From Auanema rhodensis (lineage: Eukaryota > Nematoda > Chromadorea > Rhabditida > Rhabditidae): 64,000 bases of DNA. The stretch covers positions 15,964,476 to 16,028,475 of the forward strand of contig OZ059894.1 in the NCBI GenBank assembly GCA_964057225.1, in the 5' to 3' direction. The translations under genes and the position numbers were made by a program. A model generated the notes under the pieces. The model was not told the DNA's origin, ran no database searches, and saw nothing but the letters and a program-made list of their open reading frames with translations. This document shows positions 47,624 through 64,000 of this stretch, one piece after another; the stretch's first letter is position 1; each line of letters begins with the position of its first letter.

Positions 47624-48743
47624 TCTTTGAATAATCTAAATTTTGTACAGATAATAATCAGATAATTTATTAAAAAAAGAGAGATTATACCCATATGAAC
47701 AGGACCTCCACTTGTTATAAATAACAGTTTATATGGAGAATCAAATTACTAATAAGATATATAATTAATTGTAATAATTAAAATAATATAAGAATTTTTG
47801 TTTTGTTTTCTAAAACAAATCATTTAATAAGTTTTGTTTTAGATGCTTTGAATTATGTTCCTTTTCCTCCAATCCCCTTCCCTCCATCCAACTTTCAAAA
47901 TATGTATTTTTATTTGTTAAAATTGTATACAAAACAACTTTATACACTTATCCAAAATAATAGAGACCATTCAAAATTTTACATATTTTCTATATTGCCT
48001 CTCTAAGAAACATGAATTTCAAACAAAAAATTATTTTAGGACATGAATGTTTCTCAGTGTCGGTTTTATGTCATGATTAAGGGTATTCTGAACATTAAAT
48101 ATTTACCAAAAATTCAATCGAGAAGGAGAATATATACCAAAACTAATTCTCATATTAACTATATAAGACGGTTACAACAAATTTTCCAATTAATATAATA
48201 TGTTTTTATTATTTTTTTCCGTTTCATTATTTTTCTTTTATTTTTTCAGCTGCCCTTTCTTTTCTGTTCAGATTGTCATGATGTGTTTTGCCTTTTACTA
48301 TGAATAAACTGCTCATACATCAATTATTTTATTTGAAAAGATGCAACACATTGAAATACAATTACTATAATATGTGTAAATTAATGATAAATAAATACAT
48401 TTATTAAAATATATTTAAATAAAATATAATTTAATTAATTAATTTTAATACAATAAATACTTAATGTATATGAGGTTTTACATTTATTTCTTTAATTTAC
48501 TTGAATGAATAAGTCGGTTGATTTAGTTGTATATCTTCAAATTTCAGTGTTTTTAAGTTTTCAACTTAATATTTCGCCGATGAATTAGGCTAAGAAATTC
48601 AAACTAATCTAGATGAATTCAAGACCGGTTAGTTATCGAGAATGACCATTTTTTAAAGCCTTGGTCACGCTTGTAAGCTTTGGTTCCATGATAAGTGAAA
48701 CGAAACTTGACTTTTTCTTTCAAGTATTACAATGGCAGGAAAG
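47624..48743. other. Intergenic region between slo-1 and the collagen gene
   Basis: slo-1 3' flank followed by collagen promoter. AT-rich, with no exon recognised. The 67-codon frame at 47803-48006 has no supporting features. Confidence 0.6.
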
Positions 48744-48750
48744 TATAAAA
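48744..48750 (+). promoter_or_regulatory. TATA box of the cuticle collagen gene
   Basis: TATAAAA lies about 30 bp upstream of ATCAGTCT (48772-48779), a good initiator, as expected for an abundantly expressed collagen gene. Confidence 0.7.
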
Positions 48751-48797
48751 GATTGAGAATAGCAATGTAATATCAGTCTACTCGAAGCAGCTCAATC

Positions 48798-50164
48798 AGT
48801 AAGTTTAAGCAACATTAGAAGAATGTGCATCTCATCTATACTATTCTTCAGTGTCTGCTTGGTTCTCCGTATCTACTTGCGGTGCTCTTATCAGCACTGT
48901 TGCTGTCCTCATTGCCATGGGATCCTTGGTATCCGACATCAACACCCTTTACAGTGAAGTCATGCATGAGATGGAAGACTTCAAAACCATCTCTGATGAT
49001 GCTTGGGGAATGATCCTTCGCAAGAGCCCAGTCGGAAACAGCCAAGCTCGTGTTCTTTTCGGAAGAAACAAGAGATCTTATGAACAATGCAACTGTGGAC
49101 AACAATCCCGTGGATGCCCAGCCGGACGTCCAGGTCCTCCAGGACAACCAGGAGAGGACGGACACCCAGGAGAGGACGGAACCCGTGGACAACCTGGACA
49201 CCCAGGAAACGCCCTCGTCTTCAGCAAGGACGGAGGAATGGGATGTATCAAGGTATTACCCTTAAAGTTATTATAAATCACCATACTACTTGTAGTGCCC
49301 AGCCGGACCCCCAGGAGCCCCAGGAGCCGCTGGACCACAAGGACCAGCTGGACGTCCAGGACAAGACGGAAGACAAGGACCAGCCGGAAACCCAGGACGT
49401 GACGGAGCCCCAGGACAACCAGGAGAGCCAGGACGTGACGGACTTCCAGGACGCAACGGAGCCCCAGGAGAGCCAGGACGTGACGGAGTTGCGTATGTGT
49501 ATCACATCTTTTACCTATATGAAAGAACTGTGTTTCAGTCACACCCCAGGAGCCCCAGGACGTGATGGAGCCCCAGGAGAGCGCGGACAACAAGGACCAG
49601 CCGGACAAAACGGAGCTGACGGAAAGCCAGGATTCCCAGGACGTCAAGGACCAGCTGGACGCCCAGGAGCCGACGGACTCCCAGGATCCAACGGACAACC
49701 AGGAGGACCAGGACGTGACGGAGCACCAGGATCCGATGCCGGGTAAGCGAAAATTAATATTTAAAACATTGTTTGATCAGAAACCACATACTTGACTGAA
49801 ACAGAAGTTTCACACTTCCTAACCTAAGCGAAACCTGACCTATTCTATATGAAAAAAAGGTTTAGGTCATGACTTTTCCCATCGCCGAATTTCATTCAAC
49901 CCCTTTACATTATCAACAATTTTCTTTTTTTCTCACTATAATAGAATAGACGCTCTGTTCCTGAACAATCATGCAGCCGTAATGTCTGTGATAAAATATC
50001 ATCCCATATATGATTCGATGAAGACTGTAAAAAATCATTTCAGATACTGTCCATGCCCAGCTCGCAACAGCAACTACCGCTTCGGAAACAACAACGATGA
50101 TGAATTTGTCTCCAACAACAACAACAACAACAACTACGGAGATAACTACTGGAGAATGCATTAA
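48798..50164 (+). CDS. Cuticle collagen (nematode col family)
   Basis: Five exons; the start codon is split: the A is at 48798, the last base of exon 1, and TG is at 48852-48853 after a 53-bp intron. The product begins [20 protein letters not shown], a non-cleaved signal-like membrane segment, followed by the homology-block region ([20 protein letters not shown]), an RNKRS site of the furin type used to process cuticle collagens, a Cys cluster [10 protein letters not shown], then three Gly-X-Y blocks separated by short breaks (GMGCIKCPAG; GVAHTPG) and a C-terminal CPCP motif. The tail is unusual in its Asn-rich content, including seven Asn in a row. Codon use is strongly biased (CCA, GGA, GAC, AAC, CGT) unlike the neighbours, as for a highly expressed gene. 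It forms trimers in the extracellular cuticle. Polyadenylation signal at 50193. Which col gene it corresponds to cannot be said. Confidence 0.95.
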
Positions 50165-50674
50165 ACAGTTTTTCATCCAGAAGCGAAACCGAAATAAACA
50201 TTTTCTAGATTCAATGTTCATTCTTAAGTTTTATCGAATTGACAAACGAATAATATGAAAAAGCTATTTAACTATAATCATTCCGTAAACCAATATATAC
50301 AAGGTATGAAACAGAGAAGCATACTAAACTGTATATATTTGCATAAATTGGTAAAAATAATATTATCCAAAATTGAAATACAAAATTCATAGAAAAAAAC
50401 AAATTATATTCATTTGAAAAATTCTTTATAATTATTAATTTATATAAAGAAAAAAATGTATACAGTATAACAACAATAATAAAATTTCCTTTACAATTGC
50501 TAACACGTTATGAATGACGTTTACTATGCACGGTGTTTACAAATCTTGGCTATCTGCCAGGAATTTTTGGCCAACGTGTTCCATTTCTTAATTAAGTTTA
50601 AGTTCCTGGAATTTGACCATTATTTTCATTTTTGACAGTATGTTTTCTTTATTAATTTTATGTTTTAAGCCCAA
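50165..50674. other. Intergenic region between collagen and sec-23
   Basis: Collagen 3' end with AATAAA at 50193-50198, then AT-rich sequence up to a TTTTAAG acceptor-like site (about 50663-50669) immediately before the sec-23 ATG, possibly a trans-splice site. Confidence 0.6.
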
Positions 50675-54698
<4,024 letters not shown>

Positions 54699-55078
54699 GA
54701 AGTATACTACATAGCAAATTAAGAATGATCCGCAATTAAAACTAGTTTGTCTAGATATTTATATAGCCCTAACTTTCATTCCGAGTGTAAGTACTATTAT
54801 TGTAAGATTATTATCATTTAATTAATTGGGGATGAGTTTTGGGCGAATCTAATGTGATATTTCCGAAAAAAATTGTTTTGGTGGGCGGTAGATTTTTGCT
54901 TTTTTTGTGTCGTTTGTTGGTTTCACCAAATTTCTAAATTATTGAGAAAATAAATTATTTGATTTAATGAATTTATTATGCTATAGCGGATACCGGTTAT
55001 ATTAGTTAATAGGATCACTCATTTCTTTTTCAAAAAAATTCTGGAGATGGCAATGAATAATGTTATGACATAAAAGGC
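54699..55078. other. Intergenic region between convergent sec-23 and ncx-1
   Basis: 3' flanks only. AATAAA at 54949-54954 serves sec-23. No gene seen. Confidence 0.7.
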
Positions 55079-58000
55079 TTAGAAGCCTGGGATCACACAA
55101 TATGCTTCAAGAATACTGAATAGTAGGTATCCAACCCAAATGAGTAAAAATGCACCAGTTGCTATGAGCTTTGTCTTTGTTGGACCACCGAGTTCAGAAC
55201 CGATATTCTTGTTGAATCTGTAAGGTGAATTTTGATATTCTCCTTTGAGGAAAATAAAGTTATACCTTCGGAATTGAAGTATACTAATAGCAATGATTGA
55301 ACCAATGATGAAGAGAGTAACAGAAAAAGCCAATGAACCGGCATTGACCCTGCAAATGTCACAATTGAAAAGGTTTTGACAGAGGTTTAGCTGTGAAATA
55401 TTAGTATTACATATGACGTCAAATGTCTAAAAACGTTTGCACTTGAATATTTCTTTCTCTCGCAAACAGGAAATATAGGATGATCTTATATAGATTAATC
55501 ATGAATCAAAATAAGTTTCGTTCATTTTAAGTAGGCATTATTAGCTTATTTACAACAATATAGCATTATCTTGTGTTTTGTTTAATCGAAAATATTGGAA
55601 AATCATACATGAATTTGGTTCCTCTCCAAGCATGAACACAAGCCGCAATAGCCCACGCAATTCCGATGCCAAGAAAGACGTTAACAGCATTAGAGCCAGT
55701 GACATTTCCAATTGAACTATCAGCCCATTTATCTTGAACAGCAGCTGTTTTTGAAGCGAATGTATCTGAAGATAGCAAAGATAAGATAATATACTTCTTC
55801 AATAATATTCATTCATTTCATACTTACCTGGAATGCTGGTTCCCATGGCAACCAGAGATATAGCTGTTACTGTATCTTTCATTCCTACAGTACAACCGAA
55901 ATGACTAGCAAGATCTCCAATAACAGCAGTAAGTAATCCAATCATGAAGATAGCAACACAGAAGCAGAACCATCCTAAAGATTTTATTCTCATTAAGATT
56001 TTAATCTTATAGTTATGCCATTATAATAATCGGTTGGCGGAATGAAAGCAAATAGGATTTTCCAAGGAAGAGAAATGTAATGCATGATTTTGCCTTGCGT
56101 ACTAACTGTACCATCTTCGTCATCTAAAGCTTAACATATTATCTACAGCTTGCTTATAATGATGTAACCTGATTCAGCATAGAGTGCTTCTTGGAATTGT
56201 TGTTTCCAACTGCTTGTACCAACCATAATAGATGTATTAGCATTTGTGAGCATCCGGTCAACAAAATTCTAAGTAAATAAAATGAAAATTAAATTTAGAA
56301 TTAAAAAAATTGGAATTACTTTGAATTCTTTATCCTCAGTAATGACAACCTTGCATCTTGACATGGCTAATAGTGGTCGACCATCATCTCCTTCAGCCTG
56401 TAATCTCATTAATGCATGCAAAATATAGTTTACGTGAATAATTATAATAAATTATATTCTTAACGTACAACGTCTTGTTTATGCCATGTAGGTTCACCTA
56501 ATTCAATATAAAATTCTTCACTTTTTTCATATTCATCATCATTTACGATTGGAACTTCAATTATTGCTCTGAAAAATATAATTTTTACTTTTAAATATTT
56601 TTGTTCAAGTCATGTTGATATCAACCGTGTTCTAAAAATAGAAAATAAAAATAAACTGAGATCACGTGAAATATCCACGTGAGTTGGCACCTCAATTTCG
56701 TGAATCTCGAATCGGTCAAGCGATCAGAACAACGGAATTCAATATTGTAACAACTTACTTCGTTTGCTCGTCGACAAAAACTAGATTTCCTTCTGTGTGT
56801 TCATAATCCTCTTCCGGTTTAGCTGAACCTGCAACCGTTTTATATGGAATGGTCACTTCTCCACGAGCTCCACGGCTACGAAGAACCTGAAGAACAAGAT
56901 TTGAAATGCTTCAACCTAATCCCTGATTGTTACTTCCACTGAAAAGACTCCAGCACTTTCCACGACTTTAAACTTTTCGCTTGAGAAACCAAAAGCACCT
57001 TAAAGATAGTATTGAAAAATAGCTTAAAAACATTTTTGAACAAACCGGCATGATCATCATCTACAATCAATACAGTAGCAGTTGAAGCACTACCAAGACG
57101 ACAAGGTACAGGAGAGAAATGAGTTACATTATGAGCTCGAACTTGGGATAATCGAATAAGAAATTGTTCATCATCTTCATAAATATCATTATCCACAATA
57201 TCAACTTTGATTTCTTTTCTAAATCATAAATGAAATATAATTATATTTCAAATTAACAAACGTTGTTTCATTTGGACCGAAAGTCAATGTTCCTTCAGTT
57301 GGAACAAAATCAGTGTGTTCTTCAGCTGTATCAGCAACAGTTCTAAAAATTAATTTTTTGTTATAAAAACTTTAATTATAATTAATAAACCTATAATGAA
57401 CAGAAACTTGACTATTTTGATCAGCACATCCACGATCACAACGAACAGTCACTTTCAATGTTCCTATATTTTCCAGACACATATAGTGAGCAGGGTCAAA
57501 TCTGAATGATAATTATGAATTGATTTATCCGTTTTTTTTTGTTATTTTTCAGCAAACAAAAAAACGTAAAAAGAATAAATTTTGTTAGAAAATATAATAA
57601 ATATTTTCTTTTTCTTGATATAAGTTTTTAAAATCTTACTGAACAACAACCATATTTTGCTTTTGTATTAGAGGTTCTACTAGTTCATTGGCTTTTTGTT
57701 GTAATTTCTTCTTTGTTATATCTCCTGATCCAACTAACTTTCTTGTTGCCTAAATGATTTAATAAATTTCAAAAAGAAAAATAAAAGAAAATCAAATTAC
57801 CTGAACCCTGTAGAAAGCTCTACTTTTCTTTTTATCACTGACAACTTTTTGTGTAGCTAATTTCTCCAACTCTTCAACTGGAGCATCAGGATGTTGTATT
57901 CTGAATGCATAAGAAAAATTATTTGTAAAACTTTAATCAACAATTTACCTGAATTCTTTGAATATCTCCAAATATTTTCTTCGATGCTCTTCAAATGCAA

Positions 58001-59402
58001 TGGCATCAGGATCTCCTTGAAGATTAAGTAGAGATACTCTGAAAAGAAACATATTTTAAATATTTAAACTAGATTGTTACCTATGTTCTTCCTTTTCACC
58101 ATTTTCTAAGGTTCTCAAGCCTTCTCGTTTGTTTGGTGTTGTTGTAGATGATCTTCTGGTGGAACGACGACCCAAGAATGTTAGTAAAGGACCAGAGAAA
58201 AATCTAAAAAAAACAATTAATAATTAAAATTAAATTAAAATAATAAAAACTAAAATATAAAACATACCTTTGTCCATAATTTCCTGAATACTGATCAGCT
58301 GCATATGCTGAGAGTACTGTGAGTGGGAAAAATAAAAATGTTATTAATCCTTCCCAAACCTTCAAATAATAATTAAAAATATTTGTGAAAAAAAGAAAGA
58401 AAATTTATATGATATTACCTCTACTTCATTTGGTGAAAAGAATGATAAAATGAGATAAAGCCATACATATGCAAAGATAGACCAGAGGAAGGTAACCCAG
58501 AATACTTTGTTGTTCTGAACACGTCTCCCTTCCCCATTTGGAATGGACTAAACAAAATAAGAAAATTTAAATAAAACAAAATAATTTCATATAAGATTCT
58601 TGAATTAGAGAAAAAACCTACAAATATGCAAACAGCTATAATTACAAACAAATTAAATGCAGCCGAACCAACAATTGTGCTTGGTCCAAGATCTCCTGAA
58701 AAAAAAATTAATTGGAAAGGAGGGAACAAGTTAAATTTACGAACCTGCTTGAAAGTCGTTTCCGAAAATTTCGATAACCGAAAGTAGAATTTCCGGAGCA
58801 GATGAACCTGTAAACAAGACGTTAGGAAGAAATACTACTTTAATTAGTTTTTTGTGAGAGTGTGTGTGTGTGTATGTTCAAATAGAAATAACCTAAAGCC
58901 ATGAGTGTCAGATTACTAACAGTCTCATTCCAAACACGAATCAATATCGTATATGGCTCTCCTGTAATTTTTTTCATTTTAACTTCCCGTTCCTGAGAAG
59001 TTATAACTTCAATAGCTGCCATGAATCTGAATAAATATTATGATGTAACTACTTCAATTATCACAGTTTACCGATCAGCAACTATTGAAACTCCAAAGAA
59101 CATATAAACAAGGGCTATTAGATAGATGATTGCCCGAAAAAGTATTCTACACTCAGTCAAATTTGTCTAGAATGACACAAAATAATAAATATTTAACACA
59201 TATATGCATTTATAAAAGTTTTGATTTGAAGTACAATATACATTATTCAACAACTTACTGATGGTTGCCAAACAGGTAGAAGAACTCCTGGGGCACATGG
59301 TTTACTAGCTAAACAAGTTTCATCACTTGATTCTATATCAGTTTTTTGACATTCTATGAGCAATAAGCTTAAGAAGAGAATGCACAAAGTTCTGGTTAGC
59401 AT
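55079..59402 (-). CDS. ncx-1: Na+/Ca2+ exchanger (NCX type)
   Basis: About 20 exons encode roughly 880 residues. Start [20 protein letters not shown] (signal peptide) at 59402. Alpha-1 repeat: [20 protein letters not shown] and [16 protein letters not shown]. The large cytosolic loop begins with an XIP-like basic region ([19 protein letters not shown]) and holds two Calx-beta domains with acidic Ca2+-binding segments ([15 protein letters not shown]...[26 protein letters not shown]). Alpha-2 repeat: [20 protein letters not shown] and [18 protein letters not shown]. It ends [13 protein letters not shown] with TAA at 55079. It exports Ca2+ in exchange for Na+ across the plasma membrane. All junctions I followed keep frame. 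The gene symbol is by best recollection of the closest C. elegans gene; other NCX paralogues are possible. Confidence 0.95.
55414..55421. promoter_or_regulatory. Perfect cAMP-response element TGACGTCA in an ncx-1 intron
   Basis: Palindromic CRE in the intron between about 55351 and 55605. Motif match only. Confidence 0.25.
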
Positions 59403-59892
59403 TATCTTCTATCGGCTCATTTCAAGAATTCGACAACCAGTTCAACTAAAAGAAAAATAATTTTATAAAAAATAAATAAATATCTATAAACTATAATATA
59501 ATATTTATAAAACGAACGTGAGAAAAAATCATAAAATATACAAAGTATATAGAGATGACCAGACGATTATTGGAGCAATTTTTGAAAAAAAAACAGAAAA
59601 AACTTGGAAGATTGACAAGGAACAGCAAAAATCTCGATCACTGTCTCACGCTCAAGATGATGATAGATGACTGATAATGATGAAGCTAAGAAAGAAAGAA
59701 AGGTTCATATATAAATGTTTTTAGGCTGTGGAATGCTCTGCTCATTCCTCCAAACACTACGGAAAAAACTTATTTTTAAATACTATATATAGTTTAAAAA
59801 TCTAATTTAGTTGTAATATATATAACTATATGTATACATATAGTTAGATACGTAAAAATATAATTTTTAGTTTACTGGAGCAGTCATTTCAG

Positions 59893-59960
59893 GAGGCAAT
59901 TTTTGGACTAAAAACCACGACAACCTGATGACAAGAAGAAAGAGAGCCGTTACCCAGACA
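59893..59960 (+). other. Orphan exon-like segment
   Basis: A CATTTCAG acceptor and a GTATAA donor flank 68 nt that are open in one frame (GNFWTKNHDNLMTRRKRAVT within it). No neighbouring exon on the + strand could be joined to it. It may be a 5' non-coding exon or chance. Confidence 0.2.
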
Positions 59961-61025
59961 AGGTATAAAATATTTTAAATGAATATATAGAGAGAAAGAG
60001 AGAGAAATGTAAAATTGAAATCTCAAAATGGCTTGAGATCTAAGTTTCATTTTGGTATTGGCTTAAAACCAAAATAGAAGACGTGCATGAATGAGTCTTT
60101 ACAAAGAAAAGAGAAAGGCAAACTCAATTTTCTGCTTTAGTCTCCTCACTATCTGAATTTAGAACTGAATGAAACATTTTAAAAGGATTCTAACTAAAGA
60201 TATAACATTCACCATCCTTTTTATTATCATTATTATTATTATTTTACAAATAAATTATATATTTAAATATATTTTGTAATGATTTGATCATCATCATTCT
60301 CTTTGAGAAGTTTGTTGTTACACATATTACAAGAAAAAACAAAATTTGTAAAATAATAATAAAATGAATAATATAATTAATTTTTTAAATACTATTTCTC
60401 AGAATATATTAATTTATATAGATAAACATCAAATTTATTTGATATTTTAAGAATAATAATAGTTATTTTCTTTAAAATAATAATAAAATTTATTTATTTT
60501 TTGTTTTAAAAGAGCTTAAACCTTAGTTTTCCCTTCTTAAGAAGTTCATATGTTATGATGTAAGGTGTAATTTAGAATATCTTGAACTCTCTTACTTCCT
60601 GCTATTACTATTATTTGAAATATTTATAAAAAATTATTTTTTTTTTAAAACAACTCTTAAAATCAGAGAAAGAAAGATTAAAGTTTAAGAACAAAGTTTT
60701 AAGAAAAAAATACTTGAAATCAGGAAATGGTCAGATTTCTTCTAAATGAATTCATGTGCAAACGCTTTAGATTAAGAACGGAAGTGCAAGTAGGAAAATA
60801 ATGTTTTTTTTTCTGAACTTCATATATGTCATTTCAACATTTCAACTCAAAAAAACTTCAATAACGCTCACTTTTCTTCAAAAGTTCTTTACTTTGATGG
60901 AAATAGTGATGATCAATGTGTGTTTCACATGTGGAAATGGAAGAAGATGAAAGAGAGAAACAAGCAAGGTGTGGTTTGGAATAGAAGAAAGCTGTAAACG
61001 ATATATTTGAAACGAATTAAACCGA

Positions 61026-61069
61026 GCGAGAAAGACAGAGAGAAAGAGGGAGAGTGAGTGAGAGAAAGA

Positions 61070-61101
<32 letters not shown>

Positions 61102-61102
61102 A

Positions 61103-61151
<49 letters not shown>

Positions 61152-61202
61152 GAGAGATAGTGTGAGAGTGAGAGAAAGATAGAGAGAAAGAAAAAGAGAG
61201 AA
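61026..61202. repeat. (GA)n / GAGAAAGA microsatellite
   Basis: About 180 bp purine tract with GTGA and ATAG interruptions; homopurine on the + strand. Confidence 0.95.
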
Positions 61203-61404
61203 GGGAAGAGATCCTATTAAATCAGAAAACTGTACATGTACACTTATGTATAATATAGTATATTATACATAAATTAATTAATTATAATATATGAAATTGT
61301 ATTTCTAAAATTCAAATTAGCAGCATCATTGGAAAAGTAAAATAACTTCCTTGTTTAAAAACATTTTTCTAAAAGAAAAGAAACTTTTTCATTTAGAGTA
61401 TTTA

Positions 61405-61416
61405 GGGGGGGGGGGG
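61405..61416 (+). repeat. G12 homopolymer
   Basis: Twelve consecutive G in AT-rich surroundings. Confidence 0.95.
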
Positions 61417-63298
61417 TAATGAAGGAATAGCATATTTCCGAAGAAGCCATGTTTTACTAATATTATAAAAAAAAACTCATATATAGCAAGGACACAGCCG
61501 GGAAATTGGCTAATTCCATAGGGATTCTCACACTTTTTCTGACAAATTTGAGATGTTAAGCCAGCAATAGGAAGCATTTTTGGTGAAGATATAAGCTTAT
61601 TTGTAACATAGATTGACTTTTTCATCAAATAAGTTATAAAACACATAGACAGTTATTGACAAGAAACATTTTTATTAATAGAATAATTTTGATTTAAATA
61701 GTAAATGTTTAAAGAGTTTCAACTATTCAAAATTCTGTTTGCAGTTGAAAGCAGAACAAAAAGAAAAATAAATTGAATAGTTTGATAACATGTTAGTCAT
61801 ATTTTAATTTTTTTTTACTTAATCTATTTATACTTGGAAACAATTAGCTCAACCCAATTCGTTTTTTTCATTGATATCACACAAAACTATTCAAGTTTGT
61901 CGAGGAAAACTTGAGTATAATCAATAAATTAATGAAATGTTCTTGAAAGAAATTTTGTTAATTGGAACTTATTATCTTCTTTGAATGAACTTTAACAAAA
62001 AAATTGGAGGAAATGTTACAAAGAAAGATGAGGAGGAAAATGGAAAAAACGCACCGAAGAAAGAAGATAATACAACCGCTTCTAACGTTTAAGAATGATA
62101 AAATGAAAATATATAAGTCCATTAGTTTATGTGAATATAGTTAATTAATGAGGTATTCATTCTATTTTAGTAAATAAATGAATAAAGTAATTGGAGAAGG
62201 AAAATTGAAAGAATTTGCTAGACGAAAGTAACGGAAAGAAGCTAATATGAGAATTTAGTTTAAACGGATAGAGTTAAGACAAATGAAGAGAGTATAAGAG
62301 GTGGTAATACAGAGAGTAAAAAAGAAAGAAAAGTGGAAACATACATAGATGGTAATAGCAAAAGAGGAGACGAGTCAAATAGATGCAAAAAGACTATAAA
62401 GTGCTAGAGACAACGTCCACATGAGGCAAGTGGACAATTAGGTTCTTGGTTCTGGTTGCTTGAATGAAGAAGTATTAGCGAAAGAAACAAGAAGGAACTT
62501 CTGAATAAGTAAACATTGAAGTTCTAAATCGAAAAAGAGGTTTTTTTTGGGTCAAAATGGGTTAAAAACACATAAATAACGGCAAAATACTATTTCTGTA
62601 TGTCGTTGTTCATGCATTTGTTGTTTTATTTAGTTCTCTCTTAACTTTCAACTCAAGTATGAAGAAATGAGGCAAAAAAATATAAAAATAGATTGTTATG
62701 ACGTAAATAAAGTGCAGATAATCTTATCTATAAGAAGATTTTGAGTGTTCATATGATGTTACATTGAGAATGTCTTAAAAAGAAACTAAAAAAATGTGAT
62801 ATTCTATGATAATCAAACGACATAATCGGTTTCGAATATCATTAGAAACTGATTTTAATATGTAATATAGTGATTGATTAATATATAAAATAGAAAAGAT
62901 TCAAATAATAAATGAAAATAATAGAAATAAACTTATATTTCTCATTTAATTGCTATATGTATAACTATATATGGTATGTAGTATATATATAAATAATAAG
63001 ATAAAGTTCTATTGTAAAGGACATTTTTTATAATCCAAAATAAGTTTTTTTTTTTTTTAAATTATTTAATAACAAAGAGTAAGAAAAGATTTTGTGGTAA
63101 AAGAGTTAAAGCTCATCTCCATTTGATAAGATTGTACTATATTAAGAGAGAAAGAAAAACAAAAACTGAGGAAAATAATTTAAAGATCAAAGAAAAATCA
63201 ATGTTTTTCTTAAATGAAATATAATACATCTTTAATTTGATGTGTTGTTTTAACTTAATTTTCTGTTCAAATAGGGGAGGGGGAGAGAGAGGAGAGGC

Positions 63299-63310
63299 GG
63301 GGGGGGGGGG
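63299..63310 (+). repeat. G12 homopolymer with purine-rich flank
   Basis: Twelve consecutive G following GGGGAGGGGGAGAGAGAGG, with further G-runs that could fold into a G-quadruplex. Confidence 0.95.
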
Positions 63311-64000
63311 TGTTGTGAAAAGAAATTCAATATGAAAATCTTATATGAATCTTATACTTACAACAAATCACGTGAAAAGCTCAGAGATCGTTAAACAGTG
63401 TCAGAAGTTAGAAGATTCTTCTCTCAAATCTATCTATATATCTAATAGTCTCTTTGTTAGTCTCTTTCATTTATTTCAGTAATATGAAGGAAAATAGTTG
63501 TATATACTTCTGAGAACTCTCCTCAAATAGGAAATAGAAATGTTAACGAAGACCAGATTGCGGTACCAACTAAAAGTAAAAGATGGTCGATCTTTTCATC
63601 ATTTCTAATGATGTTACTGGCTTTTTCTTCTTTTCCTTCTTCGCATTTTCATCTTCTTTTCTCTTTTCAGTTGATGTGATGTTCAAAGCAAAGTTGTTGA
63701 CGAAAAAAGGGAGGAGACAAGTGTTGAGAAGGTCAAAAAGGTAATGGAAATGATCAATTTGACAATGACCTTCCTTTCCTTAACTCTTTTATAATAATGG
63801 CATAAAAGGAATAAACAAAGAATATATAAATAATAATAATAATTTATTTAATTATTTAAAAACTTAAAATATTTTTTAGAAAAAAATGTTTTTTTCCCTT
63901 TTCTTAATTATTATATTAGCACATATTGTAGGCCAAATAATGAATTAGATAATTTGAAATTCTAAAACATGTAGCATGATGTATGTAATTATTTTTAAAA

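Larger units (their letters stand above)
59403..64000. other. Upstream flank of ncx-1, no gene recognised
   Basis: AT-rich with a possible unexplained exon at 59893-59960, an ATTTTGGT/ACCAAAAT inverted repeat near 60050-60077, a GA microsatellite (61026-61202) and two G12 runs. Open frames (such as 61389-61646 on the minus strand) have no splice partners or protein-like content. Confidence 0.55.

Noticed and set aside
49078-49698. 206-codon minus-strand frame across the collagen
   Set aside because: Antisense of Gly-X-Y repeats; composition is explained by the collagen codons.

Overview
The window is nuclear DNA from a chromadorean (rhabditid-type) nematode; the species cannot be fixed from sequence alone. 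The evidence is AT-rich DNA, many introns of 45-60 bp with GT...TTTCAG or TTTTAG borders, and gene families that are nematode-specific (cuticle collagen, ET-module and C6-domain secreted proteins, Srg chemoreceptor) beside near-exact relatives of C. elegans SLO-1, UNC-41, SEC-23 and NCX. All genes are split, so the coordinates given for a gene run from start codon to stop codon and include introns.

Layout. Positions 1-10.4 kb hold four small or medium genes: a membrane-anchored gamma-glutamyltransferase-like protein with a mucin-like stalk (+), a 104-residue secreted protein (-), an SLC22-type transporter (-) and a secreted C6-domain protein (+). Positions 10.9-19.1 kb hold unc-41/stonin (-), probably with a further 5' exon near 21.0 kb. 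Positions 22.4-26.2 kb hold a secreted, probably GPI-anchored Cys-rich protein (+) and a serpentine chemoreceptor of the Srg type (-). Positions 26.2-34.1 kb are gene-poor, with a mariner-like transposon remnant, GA tracts and a possible structured RNA. Positions 34.1-47.6 kb are slo-1, the BK calcium-activated potassium channel (+), with at least three visible sites of alternative splicing. Then come a cuticle collagen (48.8-50.2 kb, +), sec-23 (50.7-54.7 kb, +) with a small opposite-strand secreted-peptide gene inside one of its introns, and ncx-1, a Na+/Ca2+ exchanger (55.1-59.4 kb, -). The rest, to 64 kb, looks non-coding.

How the genes fit together. unc-41 (synaptic vesicle endocytosis), slo-1 (presynaptic BK channel) and ncx-1 (Ca2+ extrusion) all act in excitable cells; sec-23 (COPII coat) and the collagen serve secretion and the cuticle. 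I see no operon: spacing and strand changes suggest separately transcribed genes. The most interesting items are the nested gene in sec-23, whose predicted product has the layout of an amidated neuropeptide precursor; the GGT-like protein, which has lost the catalytic residues of its family; undescribed-looking in-frame cassettes in slo-1; a collagen start codon split by an intron; and three helically phased TTGACGT motifs in an unc-41 intron.
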